From Falsarthrobacter nasiphocae (GTDB lineage Bacteria > Actinomycetota > Actinomycetes > Actinomycetales > Micrococcaceae): DNA of 64,000 nucleotides. This document shows, in pieces, positions 51,506 through 61,442 of the stretch. The stretch is taken from NCBI RefSeq assembly GCF_031456275.1, contig NZ_JAVDUI010000001.1, positions 620,001 through 684,000 of the forward strand. The letters are read 5' to 3'. A program made the position numbers and the translations under genes. Each line of letters opens with the position of its first letter. The first letter of the stretch is position 1. The notes beneath the pieces were generated by a model. It did not search any database and was not told where the DNA came from. It was given only the letters and a program-made list of their open reading frames with translations.

Positions 51506-52882
51506 CTACTTCTTGGGGTTGGCCGAGCGCTCGAAGAGAGCGCGCGGCTGGTCCAGGTCGGGGATCGGGGTGATGTCGCGGCCGAAGATGCCGCCTGCGA
51601 TCCAGTCGCCGAAGACTCGAGCCTTGCGCTCGAACATCGGCATGGCCATGCCGTGGTAGCCGCGGTGTGCGAGCCACGCGATGGGGCCGCGGAGCTTGAC
51701 GTCGCCGTACTTCGGGACGGCGATGCGTGCGACGCCCTTGCCGAGGCCGAAGCCGGCGACGGCGCCGAGGTTCACGTGGTGGTACTCCTTGACCTCACCC
51801 TCGCCGTACATGTGAGCCTTGAGGTTCTTCGCGAGGAGCTTCGCCTGGCGAACGGCATGCTGCGCGTTGGGGACGCACATGCCGCCCACTCCGCCGCCGG
51901 AGAGGTCAGGAACGGCGGCGACGTCGCCGGCGGTCCAGGCGTCGGCGACAACACCATCAGGCCCCTCGATCTGGAGCTTGGCGTTGGCCTGGAGGCGGCC
52001 GCGCTCCTCGACGGGGAAGTCCGTCTGGCGGACGACGGGGTTGGCCATGACGCCTGCGGTCCAGATGAGCATGTCGGACTCGAACGTCTGGACGGGGGCC
52101 TTGTCCGGCATGCTGATGAGCTGGAGGCGGCCGTCCGTGGCGTCCGCGAGGGACGTGTTGAGAAGGACCTCGATGCCGCGGGAGCGGAGGTGCTCGACAA
52201 CCCATTCGGCCTGGTCTGCGGCGACCTCGGGCATGATGCGGCCCATGGCCTCAACGAGGACGAAGCGGAGGTCCTCGCGCTTGACGCGCGGGTTCTTGGC
52301 CACGGCTGCGCGCGCCATGTCCTCGATCTCGGAGATGGTCTCGATGCCTGCGAAGCCGCCGCCCACGACGACGAACGTGAGAAGGCGCTCACGGCGAGCC
52401 GGGTCCTGCTCGGTCGAGGCGGCCTCAATGCGGTCGAGGATGCCGTCGCGCACGCCCACGGCCTCCTCGATGGCCTTCATGCCGATGCCGGTCTCGGCGA
52501 GGCCGGGGATCGGGAAGGTGCGCGTGATGGCGCCTGCGGTCATGACGATCTGCTTGTACGGGATCTCAACGGACTCGCCGTCGATCTCGGCCGTGGCGAC
52601 CTTGCGGGAGTGGTCGACAGCGGTGAGCGAGCCCTGGAGCAGCTCAGACTTGGTCAGGTGCTGGCGGTGGGAGACGATCGCGTGACGGGGCTCGATGGAG
52701 CCGCTGGCCACCTCCGGGAGGAAGGGCTGGTACGTCATGTACGGCAGCGGGTCCAGCACGGTCACGATGTCGCCGTGGGCCTCGGCTGCTGCCTGGAGGT
52801 TCTTCGCGACGTAGAGGCCGGCGTAACCTCCGCCGACGACGAGGATACGGGGCTTCTGGGAGAGGACGAGTTGTTCAGCCAT
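51506..52882 (-). CDS. ndh: Type II NADH dehydrogenase (NDH-2)
   Basis: 458 aa membrane-associated flavoprotein passing electrons from NADH to menaquinone without proton pumping. FAD motif ILVVGGGYAGLYVAKNL; NADH motif FVVVGGGFAGIETISEI; VTAGAITRTFPIPG; AGDVAAVPD (second FAD contact); GYHGMAMPMFERKARVFGDW in the C-terminal membrane-binding region. Length is typical. The ATG has TAGGAT 7 nt upstream. The longer open frame extending into ppx is antisense noise. Confidence 0.94.
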   Translation of the reverse strand: MAEQLVLSQKPRILVVGGGYAGLYVAKNLQAAAEAHGDIVTVLDPLPYMTYQPFLPEVASGSIEPRHAIVSHRQHLTKSELLQGSLTAVDHSRKVATAEIDGESVEIPYKQIVMTAGAITRTFPIPGLAETGIGMKAIEEAVGVRDGILDRIEAASTEQDPARRERLLTFVVVGGGFAGIETISEIEDMARAAVAKNPRVKREDLRFVLVEAMGRIMPEVAADQAEWVVEHLRSRGIEVLLNTSLADATDGRLQLISMPDKAPVQTFESDMLIWTAGVMANPVVRQTDFPVEERGRLQANAKLQIEGPDGVVADAWTAGDVAAVPDLSGGGVGGMCVPNAQHAVRQAKLLAKNLKAHMYGEGEVKEYHHVNLGAVAGFGLGKGVARIAVPKYGDVKLRGPIAWLAHRGYHGMAMPMFERKARVFGDWIAGGIFGRDITPIPDLDQPRALFERSANPKK

Positions 52883-52889
52883 GAGTCTC

Positions 52890-52895
52890 ATCCTA
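52890..52895 (-). promoter_or_regulatory. -10 box of ndh (leaderless)
   Basis: TAGGAT, 7 nt before the ATG on the minus strand, in the 44-nt gap after ppx. Confidence 0.55.
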
Positions 52896-52926
52896 GTCCT
52901 CCGCCCAGGGCGGCGCAGGTTCTCTC

Positions 52927-53886
52927 CTACGCGCCCTCGCCCGCACGCTGGGCCGCAGAGAACGCCAGGCCGTCGAGGATGTCCGTCTCGCTCGCCGAGA
53001 CGGCGCGCAGGCCCGGATTGAGGCGCTCCAGGCGGCCGAGGACCGCGTCCCAGATGAGCGCTCCTGCGACGATGACGTCGACGCGCCCGGGGTGCATGAA
53101 CGGCCGGTCTGCCCGCTCCGCGAGCGGAGCGCGCGCGAGCCTCACGGCGGCCGCCCGAACGTCCTCGATCGGCAGGCTCGCCCCGTGGATGGCCTCGCGG
53201 CGGTACGCGTCCAGGCCGAGCGCCTCGGCCATGACGGAGGTGATCGTGCCCGCCACGCCGATGACGCGCTCGATCCCCTCGAGCCCCACAGCCCGGTCTG
53301 CCTCGTCCAGGTGCGCGGCCACGCCGGCCCGCAGCGCCTCGACGTCCACGTCCGTCACCGGGTCCCCCGAGACGAACCGCTCCGTGAAGCGCACGCACCC
53401 CATGTCCGTGCTGATGGCGCCCTCGATCGCGGCCGCTCCCGGCCCTGGGCGTCCCACCACGAACTCTGTGCTTCCGCCTCCGAGGTCGACGACGAGCGTG
53501 CGCGCGTCGTCGACCGATCCCACCGTGGCGCCGGTGAAGGAGAGGCGAGCCTCCTCCTCCCCTGCGATGACCTCGGGGGTGATGCCGAGGCGGTCCCGGA
53601 CTCCGTCGAGGAAGACGTCCCTGTTCTCGGCGTCGCGCGTGGCCGAGGTGGCGCCGAACCGGATGCCTGCGACCTCGTGCTCGCGCAGGGCCGCCGCGTA
53701 CTCGTCGACCGCCGCGAACGTGCGCTCGAGGGCCTCCTCCGCGAAGCGCCCCGTCTTGTCCACGCCCTGGCCGAGGCGGACGATGGTGGTTCGGCGGTCC
53801 AGCTCCCGCAGCCCGCCCTCGCCGTCGGTCTCGGCGATGAGAAGGCGGATGGAGTTGGTCCCGCAGTCGATGCCGGCGACGATCAT
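52927..53886 (-). CDS. ppx: Exopolyphosphatase / Ppx-GppA phosphatase
   Basis: 319 aa ASKHA-fold phosphatase releasing phosphate from polyphosphate or acting on pppGpp. AGIDCGTNSIRLLIAE (phosphate-1), FGATSATRDAENRD, VVDLGGGSTEFVVG (phosphate-2), and GVAGTITS. The short form without a C-terminal HD domain is usual in actinobacteria (Rv1026 type). The start overlaps the DUF501 stop by 4 nt. Confidence 0.94.
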   Translation of the reverse strand: MIVAGIDCGTNSIRLLIAETDGEGGLRELDRRTTIVRLGQGVDKTGRFAEEALERTFAAVDEYAAALREHEVAGIRFGATSATRDAENRDVFLDGVRDRLGITPEVIAGEEEARLSFTGATVGSVDDARTLVVDLGGGSTEFVVGRPGPGAAAIEGAISTDMGCVRFTERFVSGDPVTDVDVEALRAGVAAHLDEADRAVGLEGIERVIGVAGTITSVMAEALGLDAYRREAIHGASLPIEDVRAAAVRLARAPLAERADRPFMHPGRVDVIVAGALIWDAVLGRLERLNPGLRAVSASETDILDGLAFSAAQRAGEGA

Positions 53887-54626
53887 GCCTGCTCCCCTCC
53901 AGTGGTCTCGGTGTCCTTCGGCTGGGCGGCCTGCCCCGCCGTGTCCTTGGCTGCGCTGCCCTCCGCCGCGGCCCGCTCAGCGGCCTTGCGGGCCCGCTCC
54001 CGGCGCTTGGCCTCGATGGCCTCGTCCCCCTGGCCCTGGGTGCGAGTGTGGCGGGAGCGGTCCCGCTCGGGGACAGGCGCCGAGTGGTCCCACGCGGTGG
54101 CGCACTGGCACGTCTCCGGAGTCCACCACTCGCGGATGCGCTCAAGGGCCTCGTCCCCGAGGGGATTGACGCCCGGGCCCGCGGCGAGGGAGTGCCCGAT
54201 GAGCACGTGGAGGCACTTGACGCGGGTCGGCATGCCGCCCGCGGAGACGCCGGCGATCTCCGGGACCTCCCCGACGCCGGTGCGCGCCGCGATGTCGTCC
54301 CGCTCGGCCAGGTAGGCCTCGTGGGCGCGCTCGTAGGCCGCTGCCAGCTGGGGGTCCACGGCGAGGCGGTCCGTCATCTCCTGCATGACCCCCGCGGCCT
54401 CGAGGCGGGACGCGGCGGCCGTGATGGACGGGTGCGTCAGGTAGAAGGTCGTGGGGAACGGGATGCCGTTGGAGAGGCGGGGCGCCGTCGTCGCCACCAG
54501 AGGGTGGCCGCAACGGCACCGGGCGCCGATCTCGACGACGTCCCGGACGGGGCGCCCAAGCTGACGGCTCAGGGTGTCGAGGTCCGCCTCGCTCGGCTGG
54601 CGATCGTCGTGGGAGAGGGGGGTCAT
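53883..54626 (-). CDS. DUF501 family protein
   Basis: 247 aa. The DUF501 core is at about residues 17-180: LSRQLGRPVRDVVEIGARCRCGHPLV (Cys-Arg-Cys-Gly), FPTTFYLTHPSITAAASRLEA, SAGGMPTRVKCLHVLIGHSLAAG, and CQCATAWDH. The conserved Cys and His residues suggest metal binding (inference); function unknown. The C-terminal 60 residues are a charged Ala/Lys/Arg tail. Conserved between ftsB and ppx in actinobacteria. Confidence 0.9.
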   Translation of the reverse strand: MTPLSHDDRQPSEADLDTLSRQLGRPVRDVVEIGARCRCGHPLVATTAPRLSNGIPFPTTFYLTHPSITAAASRLEAAGVMQEMTDRLAVDPQLAAAYERAHEAYLAERDDIAARTGVGEVPEIAGVSAGGMPTRVKCLHVLIGHSLAAGPGVNPLGDEALERIREWWTPETCQCATAWDHSAPVPERDRSRHTRTQGQGDEAIEAKRRERARKAAERAAAEGSAAKDTAGQAAQPKDTETTGGEQA

Positions 54627-54691
54627 GTGGTCCTCGCGTTGCTCGGCTCGTGGGGTGGAAGGGCTCGTGGTGCGGGCAGGCGGCGGGCCGG

Positions 54692-55216
54692 TCAGCGGGC
54701 GGCCTGGCGCAGGGCGTCGGTATAGGACTGGGACCATGACAGCTGGGATTGGCTGTCCGCGGAGCCAGAGACCGCCTGGTCCTGGCCGGGCAGCTCCCCG
54801 ACGACCATGTAGCGGGTCTCGCCCGGCATGACCATGAAGAGGCGGTCGCGGGCCTGCTGGCGGATGTAGGCGTCGTCGTTGTAGCGCGCCACCTCGTTCG
54901 TCAGGCGCTGCTTCTCCGCCTTCTGCGCCGCGATGTCCGCCTGGATGTCGGCGACCTCCTGGCGCTGCTTGACATAGACCTTCATCTGCGGCGCGATGAG
55001 GACGAAGCAGAAGAGGAGCAGGCCGAGGAGAATGACGAGCCGCCCCGTGAAGGCGCCCTTGTCCCGGCCTCGCCTGCGCGGGGCCTGCGCGCGGGCCGAG
55101 GACCCGCCCGAAGCCCGGCCGCGCCGGATGTTGCCCGCCAGCGCCGTGCGCTCCGCGCGGCGCCGGGCGGCGTCGTCGAGAGGCACGTTCTTCTGGGCAC
55201 CCGTGCGCCGGATCAT
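54692..55216 (-). CDS. FtsB/DivIC-like septum formation initiator
   Basis: 174 aa bitopic divisome protein. A basic N-terminal cytosolic region (about 1-52) precedes the TM (RLVILLGLLLFCFVLIA), then an extracytoplasmic coiled coil (VKQRQEVADIQADIAAQKAEKQRLTNEV shortened here: VADIQADIAAQKAEKQR). The YIRQQARDRLFMVMPGE motif is the DivIC/FtsB signature. GGAGGAG sits just before the ATG. Lies between eno and DUF501 as in Mycobacterium. Confidence 0.92.
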   Translation of the reverse strand: MIRRTGAQKNVPLDDAARRRAERTALAGNIRRGRASGGSSARAQAPRRRGRDKGAFTGRLVILLGLLLFCFVLIAPQMKVYVKQRQEVADIQADIAAQKAEKQRLTNEVARYNDDAYIRQQARDRLFMVMPGETRYMVVGELPGQDQAVSGSADSQSQLSWSQSYTDALRQAAR

Positions 55217-55297
55217 GGTCTCCTCCGTGTCAGTCAGAAAACGAGCGGGGCGGCCCCGAGACCGGCCCAAGGCCGACGGGACCGCCCCTCAAGGCAC

Positions 55298-56659
<1,362 letters not shown>

Positions 56660-56671
56660 CTAGGCACAAGC

Positions 56672-57121
56672 CTAGTCCAGGCCACTGGGGATATTGTGAG
56701 CGCCCCCTGCGCGCTCCTCCGCCTTGATCTCCTCCCAGCGGCGCTCGATCTCCTCCCGCGGAAGGTCGACGGGGCGGAGGGCGCCGTCGGGCGCGAAGAC
56801 GTGAGGGGACCGTCGCACGAGCTTGCTCGTCAGGGCGTCGAGGACGTCGTCCACGGTGAAGCGCAGAGCCGGGTCCGGCGAGTCCTGGCTGATGCGCGCG
56901 TGGAGCACCACCTGGAACAGGAGGTCGCCGAGCTCCGCGGCGAGCTCGCCTGCCGTGCCCTCCCCCGCGTCCAGGTCCCGGACGGCCTCCTGGACCTCCT
57001 CGGCCTCCTCGAGCGCGTAGGGGGCAATGGAGGCGTGGGTCTGCTCGCGGGTCCACGTGCAGTGCTCGCGCAGGGAGTCGACGACGACGAGGAGCCGCTC
57101 CAGGCGGGCCCCCGCCGTCAT
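56672..57121 (-). CDS. mazG: MazG-family nucleotide pyrophosphohydrolase (single domain)
   Basis: 149 aa all-alpha NTP-PPase. Metal-binding Glu/Asp clusters: EEAEEVQEAV (ExxEE) and ELGDLLFQVVLHA (ExxD). RTVDDV-like FTVDDVLDALTSKLVRRSPHVF matches MazG. Only one domain is present, shorter than E. coli-type two-domain MazG but like many actinobacterial copies. ATG 57121 is annotated because it precedes the conserved LERLLVVVDSLREHC helix; the extra open frame upstream is antisense to add. It sits 13 nt after add. Confidence 0.87.
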   Translation of the reverse strand: MTAGARLERLLVVVDSLREHCTWTREQTHASIAPYALEEAEEVQEAVRDLDAGEGTAGELAAELGDLLFQVVLHARISQDSPDPALRFTVDDVLDALTSKLVRRSPHVFAPDGALRPVDLPREEIERRWEEIKAEERAGGAHNIPSGLD

Positions 57122-57134
57122 CGCGTCCGCGGAC

Positions 57135-58307
57135 TCAGAGGTCGACAAGGCCCAGCCGCGCGTACTCCGAGCGGATGTGGTCCTCGAGCGCGTCCCGGTC
57201 CTCGAGGGGCAGGAACGCGGCACGGGCGGCCGTGAGCGTGAGCTCAAGGAAGTCCTCGGCCTCGTAGTCGAAGACGTCCGCGAGGAGCTCGAACTCATCC
57301 GAGAGGGTGATATCCCCCATGAGACGGTTGTCCGGGCTGACCGTCACGGCGAAGCCGAGCTGGACGAGCATGTCGATGGGGTGGGACTCGGGCTCGTGGG
57401 CCTCCGCCGCCGAGTCGGCGAGCGTCGCGAGAGCACCGGTCTGGAGGTTGGACGAGGGGCAGACCTCGAGCGGAATCTGGCGGTCCCGGACCCAGGAGGC
57501 GAGCGGGCCGAGGTCGGCGATGGCGCGCGGAGCCCCGTCCTCGTCCTCGCCCTCGAAGGAGACCTCGATGTCCTCGGCGATGCGCACGCCGTGGCCGAGG
57601 CGCAGCGCGCGGCCCGTGAAGAGCGCGTCCTCGATGGAGTCCAGGCCCGCGGCCTCGCCCGCATGGACCGTGACCGGGAAGTGCTCGCGCGCGAGCAGCT
57701 CGAACGCCTCCGCGAAGCGGGACGGCGGGAACCCGTCCTCAGGGCCCGCGATGTCGAAGCCGACGACGCCCTGGCCGCGGTGCCGCAGGGCCAGCTCCGC
57801 GATCTCCGTGCCGCGCTCGGTGTGGCGCATGGCGCAGAGGATCTGACCGGCGCGGATGGTCCGCCCGGCGAGGGCCGCCGCCTCGACGCCGGCCTCGATG
57901 CCGCGCTGGACGGCGTCGACCGCCTCATCCAGGCTCAGTCCCTGGGTCAGGTGCTGCTCGGGGGCCCAGCGGATCTCGCCGTAGACGACGCCGTCCTCCG
58001 CGAGGTCCTCCACGAACTCGCGGGCCACGCGCTCGAGGTCCTCGGCGCGCTGCATGACGGCGATCGTGTGGTCGAACGTCTCGAGATACCGCACGAGGCT
58101 CCCCGAGTCCGCGGACTCGTGGAACCACACGGCGAGCTCGTCCGCGTCCGTGGCGGGCAGCTCGTGCCCGATCTCGGCCGCGATCTCGATGAGCGTCTCG
58201 GGGCGGAGGCCGCCGTCGAGGTGGTCGTGGAGCGAGACCTTGGGAAGGTCCTCGTAGGTGACGGGGGCGGAGTCTGCAGCGGTGGGGGTGTCCTGAGCGA
58301 TGTTCAC
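57135..58307 (-). CDS. add: Adenosine deaminase
   Basis: 390 aa TIM-barrel zinc hydrolase converting adenosine or deoxyadenosine to inosine. LHDHLDGGL (zinc His pair), VHAGEAAG (His/Glu), LGHGVRIAED, TVSPDNRLMGD (Asp region). GTG start with TAGAGT 6 nt upstream, so it has its own promoter within the salvage cluster. Follows deoA by 105 nt and precedes mazG by 13 nt. Confidence 0.94.
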   Translation of the reverse strand: MNIAQDTPTAADSAPVTYEDLPKVSLHDHLDGGLRPETLIEIAAEIGHELPATDADELAVWFHESADSGSLVRYLETFDHTIAVMQRAEDLERVAREFVEDLAEDGVVYGEIRWAPEQHLTQGLSLDEAVDAVQRGIEAGVEAAALAGRTIRAGQILCAMRHTERGTEIAELALRHRGQGVVGFDIAGPEDGFPPSRFAEAFELLAREHFPVTVHAGEAAGLDSIEDALFTGRALRLGHGVRIAEDIEVSFEGEDEDGAPRAIADLGPLASWVRDRQIPLEVCPSSNLQTGALATLADSAAEAHEPESHPIDMLVQLGFAVTVSPDNRLMGDITLSDEFELLADVFDYEAEDFLELTLTAARAAFLPLEDRDALEDHIRSEYARLGLVDL

Positions 58308-58313
58308 TCTTCG

Positions 58314-58319
58314 ACTCTA
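58314..58319 (-). promoter_or_regulatory. -10 box of add (leaderless)
   Basis: TAGAGT, 6 nt before the GTG on the minus strand. Confidence 0.55.
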
Positions 58320-58412
58320 CGGGACCGCCCCGCGCCCCACCAGGCCCGGCCCCTCACGGCGCGGGTCGCCTGCGGCCCCGTGGTCACGCTGGGCCGACGC
58401 GGCGCGCCAGGG

Positions 58413-59699
58413 TCAGGAGATCCGGTCCATGACGAGCGGCGGCAGGCTCGCCGGGGCGGCGTCCTCGATCCGCCAGGCGCCGTCGAGCGCCTCCCCGGCC
58501 CGCCCGAAGCGCTCCGGGGTGTCCGTCAGGAGGGTGAGGAGCGGCTGGCCCTTGGAGACCCTGTCCCCCGGCTTGGCGTGCATCCGCACGCCCGCCCCGG
58601 CCTGCACCGGGTCCTCCTTGCGCGCGCGGCCGGCGCCGAGGCGCCAGGCGGCGACGCCGACCTTCATCGCGTCGAGCTCCGTGAGGAAGCCGTCCCGGTC
58701 CGCGGTGACGACGTGGGACTCCTTGGCGACGGGCAGGGCAGCGTCCGGGTCCCCACCCTGGGCCGAGATCATGCGGCGCCACACGTCCATGGCCCGGCCG
58801 TCCTGGAGCGCGCCGGCCACGTCAGCGTCCCGCACGCCCGCGCCCGCGAGCATCTCCTCGGCGAGGGCCACCGTGAGCTCGACGACGTCCGAGGGCCCGC
58901 CTCCCGCGAGGACCTCGAGGGACTCCTCGACCTCGATCGCGTTGCCGGCCGTCAGGCCCAGGGGCGTGTTCATGTTCGTCAGCAGCGCCGTCGTTGTCAC
59001 CCCAGCGTCCTTGCCGAGGTCCACCATGGTGCGCGCGAGCTCCCGCGCGCTCTCCTCGTCCTTCATGAAGGCGCCCGAGCCGCACTTGACGTCAAGGACC
59101 AGGGTCCCCGTGCCCTCCGCGATCTTCTTGCTCATGATGGAGCTCGCGATGAGCGGAATGGCCTCCACCGTGCCCGTGACGTCGCGCAGGGCGTACAGCT
59201 TCTTGTCCGCCGGAGCCAGTCCGGAGCCCGCCGCGCAGATGACCGCGCCCGGGTCCCGCAGGATGTCCATCATCTCCGCGTTGCTGAGGGACGCCTTCCA
59301 TCCGGGGATGGACTCGAGCTTGTCCAGCGTGCCTCCCGTGTGGCCGAGGCCGCGGCCCGAGAGCTGCGGGACGGCCACGCCGAAGACGGCGACGAGGGGC
59401 GCGAGCGGGAGCGTGATCTTGTCCCCGACGCCTCCGGTGGAGTGCTTGTCCGCAGTCGGCTTGCCCAGGGATGAGAAGTCCATGCGCTCGCCCGAGGCGA
59501 TCATCGCGGCCGTCCAGCGGGAGATCTCCGCGCGGTCCATCCCGTTGAGGAGGATGGCCATGTTGAGCGCGGCCATCTGCTCGTCCGCGATGACGCCGCG
59601 CGTGTAGGCGTCGATCGTCCAGTCGATCTGCTCGTTCGTCAGCGTGCCGCGGTCCCGCTTGATGCGGATGATGTCGACAGCGTCGAAGGACTCGGACAT
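58413..59699 (-). CDS. deoA: Thymidine (pyrimidine-nucleoside) phosphorylase
   Basis: 428 aa; phosphorolysis of thymidine/uridine to base and (deoxy)ribose-1-phosphate. KHSTGGVGDKITL (phosphate loop), SGRGLGHTGGTLDKLE (family signature), LTNMNTPLG, KCGSGAFM. Length is typical. AAAGG lies 10 nt before the ATG. Lies 29 nt after cdd in the transporter-salvage operon: cdd turns cytidine into uridine, which this enzyme can split. Confidence 0.95.
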   Translation of the reverse strand: MSESFDAVDIIRIKRDRGTLTNEQIDWTIDAYTRGVIADEQMAALNMAILLNGMDRAEISRWTAAMIASGERMDFSSLGKPTADKHSTGGVGDKITLPLAPLVAVFGVAVPQLSGRGLGHTGGTLDKLESIPGWKASLSNAEMMDILRDPGAVICAAGSGLAPADKKLYALRDVTGTVEAIPLIASSIMSKKIAEGTGTLVLDVKCGSGAFMKDEESARELARTMVDLGKDAGVTTTALLTNMNTPLGLTAGNAIEVEESLEVLAGGGPSDVVELTVALAEEMLAGAGVRDADVAGALQDGRAMDVWRRMISAQGGDPDAALPVAKESHVVTADRDGFLTELDAMKVGVAAWRLGAGRARKEDPVQAGAGVRMHAKPGDRVSKGQPLLTLLTDTPERFGRAGEALDGAWRIEDAAPASLPPLVMDRIS

Positions 59700-59728
59700 T
59701 TAGGGGGCCTTTCGTTGGGTGGGGGCCG

Positions 59729-60139
59729 TCAGGCCTGGGAGAGGTTGTGCGGCCCGAAGGCCCCGGGGAGGACCTGCGCCATCGTCATGACCCCGTCCGG
59801 CATGGCCAGGAGCAGCTCCGGGCCCTGGTGCTCGGCGAGGAGCTGGCGGCAGCGCCCGCACGGGGCGAGCGGCTCGCCGTCCGCGTCCACGCAGACGAAC
59901 GCGCGCAGCGTCCCGCCCCCGGTGGCGAACAGCTCGGAGACGAGCGAGCATTCGGCGCAGATCGTCACGCCGTAGGCGGCGTTCTCCACGTTGCATCCGG
60001 CGACGACGCGGCCGTCGTCCGTGAGCGCCGCGGCCCCCACGCTGAAGCCGGAGTAGGGCGCGTACGCGCGGCCCATGGCCTCGACCGCCGTCTCGCGGAG
60101 GCTGGCCCAGGTCTCGTCCGTGATGTCGAGCAAGCGCAC
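59729..60139 (-). CDS. cdd: Cytidine deaminase
   Basis: 136 aa zinc homotetrameric deaminase of cytidine/deoxycytidine. CNVENAAYGVTICAE (Cys-Ala-Glu catalytic motif) and PCGRCRQLL (two zinc Cys). YAPYSGFSVGAAAL is the usual N-terminal block. GTG start; 4-nt gap behind the permease gene, so co-transcribed. Confidence 0.95.
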   Translation of the reverse strand: MRLLDITDETWASLRETAVEAMGRAYAPYSGFSVGAAALTDDGRVVAGCNVENAAYGVTICAECSLVSELFATGGGTLRAFVCVDADGEPLAPCGRCRQLLAEHQGPELLLAMPDGVMTMAQVLPGAFGPHNLSQA

Positions 60140-60143
60140 GGCC

Positions 60144-61442
60144 CTAGCCCTTCGTGTACGGCTCGCCGGAGGCCGCCGGCGGGCGGGTGCGCCCCACCAG
60201 GCCGGAGACCGCGACGATGGTCAGCGCGTACGGGAGCATCGCGAGGAACGCGGAGTCCACGGGAGACTTCGCGATCGAGACGATCGAGGCGAGGTTGCCC
60301 GCGACGCCGAAGAGGAGGGCCGCGAAGAACGCGCCCACCGGGTTCCAGCGGCCGAAGATCATGGCGGCGAGGGCGATGAAGCCGAGGCCGCCCGTCATCT
60401 CCTTGGAGAACGCGCTCGTGGCGACGAGCGTGAAGTAGGAGCCGCCCATGCCTGCGACGATGCCGCCGAGGAGGACGTTGCGCCAGCGCGTCCCGTTGAC
60501 GTTGACGCCGAGCGTGTCCGCCGCCTTGGGGTGCTCGCCGACGGCGCGGACCCGCAGGCCCCAGCGCGTCTTGTAGAGCGCGAACCAGGTGGCGGCGACG
60601 ATGACGAGCAGGGCGTAGCCGAGGAGGGACTGGTTGAAGAAGGTCGGGCCGATGATCGGGATGTCCGCGAGGAGCGGGATCGGCACGGCGTCGAGGCCCG
60701 CCGGGGTGTTGAACTTCCCGGCGCCCTCCTCGCGCATGAGCGTGTCGAAGAAGAAGCCCGTCAGGCCGGTCACGAGGACGTTGAGAACGACACCGACGAT
60801 GATCTGGTTGACCTGGTACCGGATGGCGAAGAGGCCAAGCAGGCCCGCGACGACGGCGCCGGCCACGGCGGCCCCGAGGACTCCCGCGTAGGCGTTCTGC
60901 GTCAGGCTGGACACGAGCGCGGCGGAGAACGCGCCCGCCAGCAGCTGGCCCTCGATGGCGATATTGACGACGCCGGCCCGCTCCCCCAGGACGCCCGACA
61001 GGGAGCCGAAGGCGATGGGGACGACGATGGGCATCGCGGTGATGAAGAGGCCCGCGAGGCTCAAGTGCTTGGAGCCCGATCCCGCCGTCAGCCACACGAG
61101 GAAGCTCGCGAGCAACAGGCTCGCCCCCACTGCGAGGACCCAGCCCGGGACCCGTCCCGTGGCGTTGGTCCGCGCGAACGCGAACGCCGCGGCCCCCACG
61201 AGGAGGGCGGCGAGGACCCACAGGACGGGCAGGGCCTGGAAGGCCAGGGGGGCGAGCTGGATCTTGTCCGAGCTCTGGCTCAGGTCCAAGGCGGCCAGGG
61301 CGCTCTCGCCCGTCAGCGCGAAGACGAGCGCGATCGCGGCCATGACGGCCACGACGACAGCCGTCTTGAAGTGCTTGACGACGATCCGGTCCGCGGTCAG
61401 CGCGGGCGCGACGTCTTCCGTTGTGATGGTCTGCGTGCTCAT
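60144..61442 (-). CDS. Nucleoside ABC transporter permease (second subunit)
   Basis: 432 aa, about ten TM helices of the BPD_transp_2 superfamily (RbsC/YufQ-like). Conserved LGERAGVVNIAIEGQLLAGAF and ALYKTRWGLRVRAVGEHPKAAD, LLGGIVAGMGGSYF. Pairs with the preceding permease and ATPase to import nucleosides with a BmpA-type lipoprotein that is not in the window. Its ATG overlaps the upstream permease stop (ATGA). Confidence 0.92.
   Translation of the reverse strand: MSTQTITTEDVAPALTADRIVVKHFKTAVVVAVMAAIALVFALTGESALAALDLSQSSDKIQLAPLAFQALPVLWVLAALLVGAAAFAFARTNATGRVPGWVLAVGASLLLASFLVWLTAGSGSKHLSLAGLFITAMPIVVPIAFGSLSGVLGERAGVVNIAIEGQLLAGAFSAALVSSLTQNAYAGVLGAAVAGAVVAGLLGLFAIRYQVNQIIVGVVLNVLVTGLTGFFFDTLMREEGAGKFNTPAGLDAVPIPLLADIPIIGPTFFNQSLLGYALLVIVAATWFALYKTRWGLRVRAVGEHPKAADTLGVNVNGTRWRNVLLGGIVAGMGGSYFTLVATSAFSKEMTGGLGFIALAAMIFGRWNPVGAFFAALLFGVAGNLASIVSIAKSPVDSAFLAMLPYALTIVAVSGLVGRTRPPAASGEPYTKG

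Noticed and set aside
51506-54145. Apparent 879-codon ndh fusion
   Set aside because: The upstream extension is an alternate-frame reading of ppx on the same strand. NDH-2 has its own ATG and -10 box at 52882-52895.
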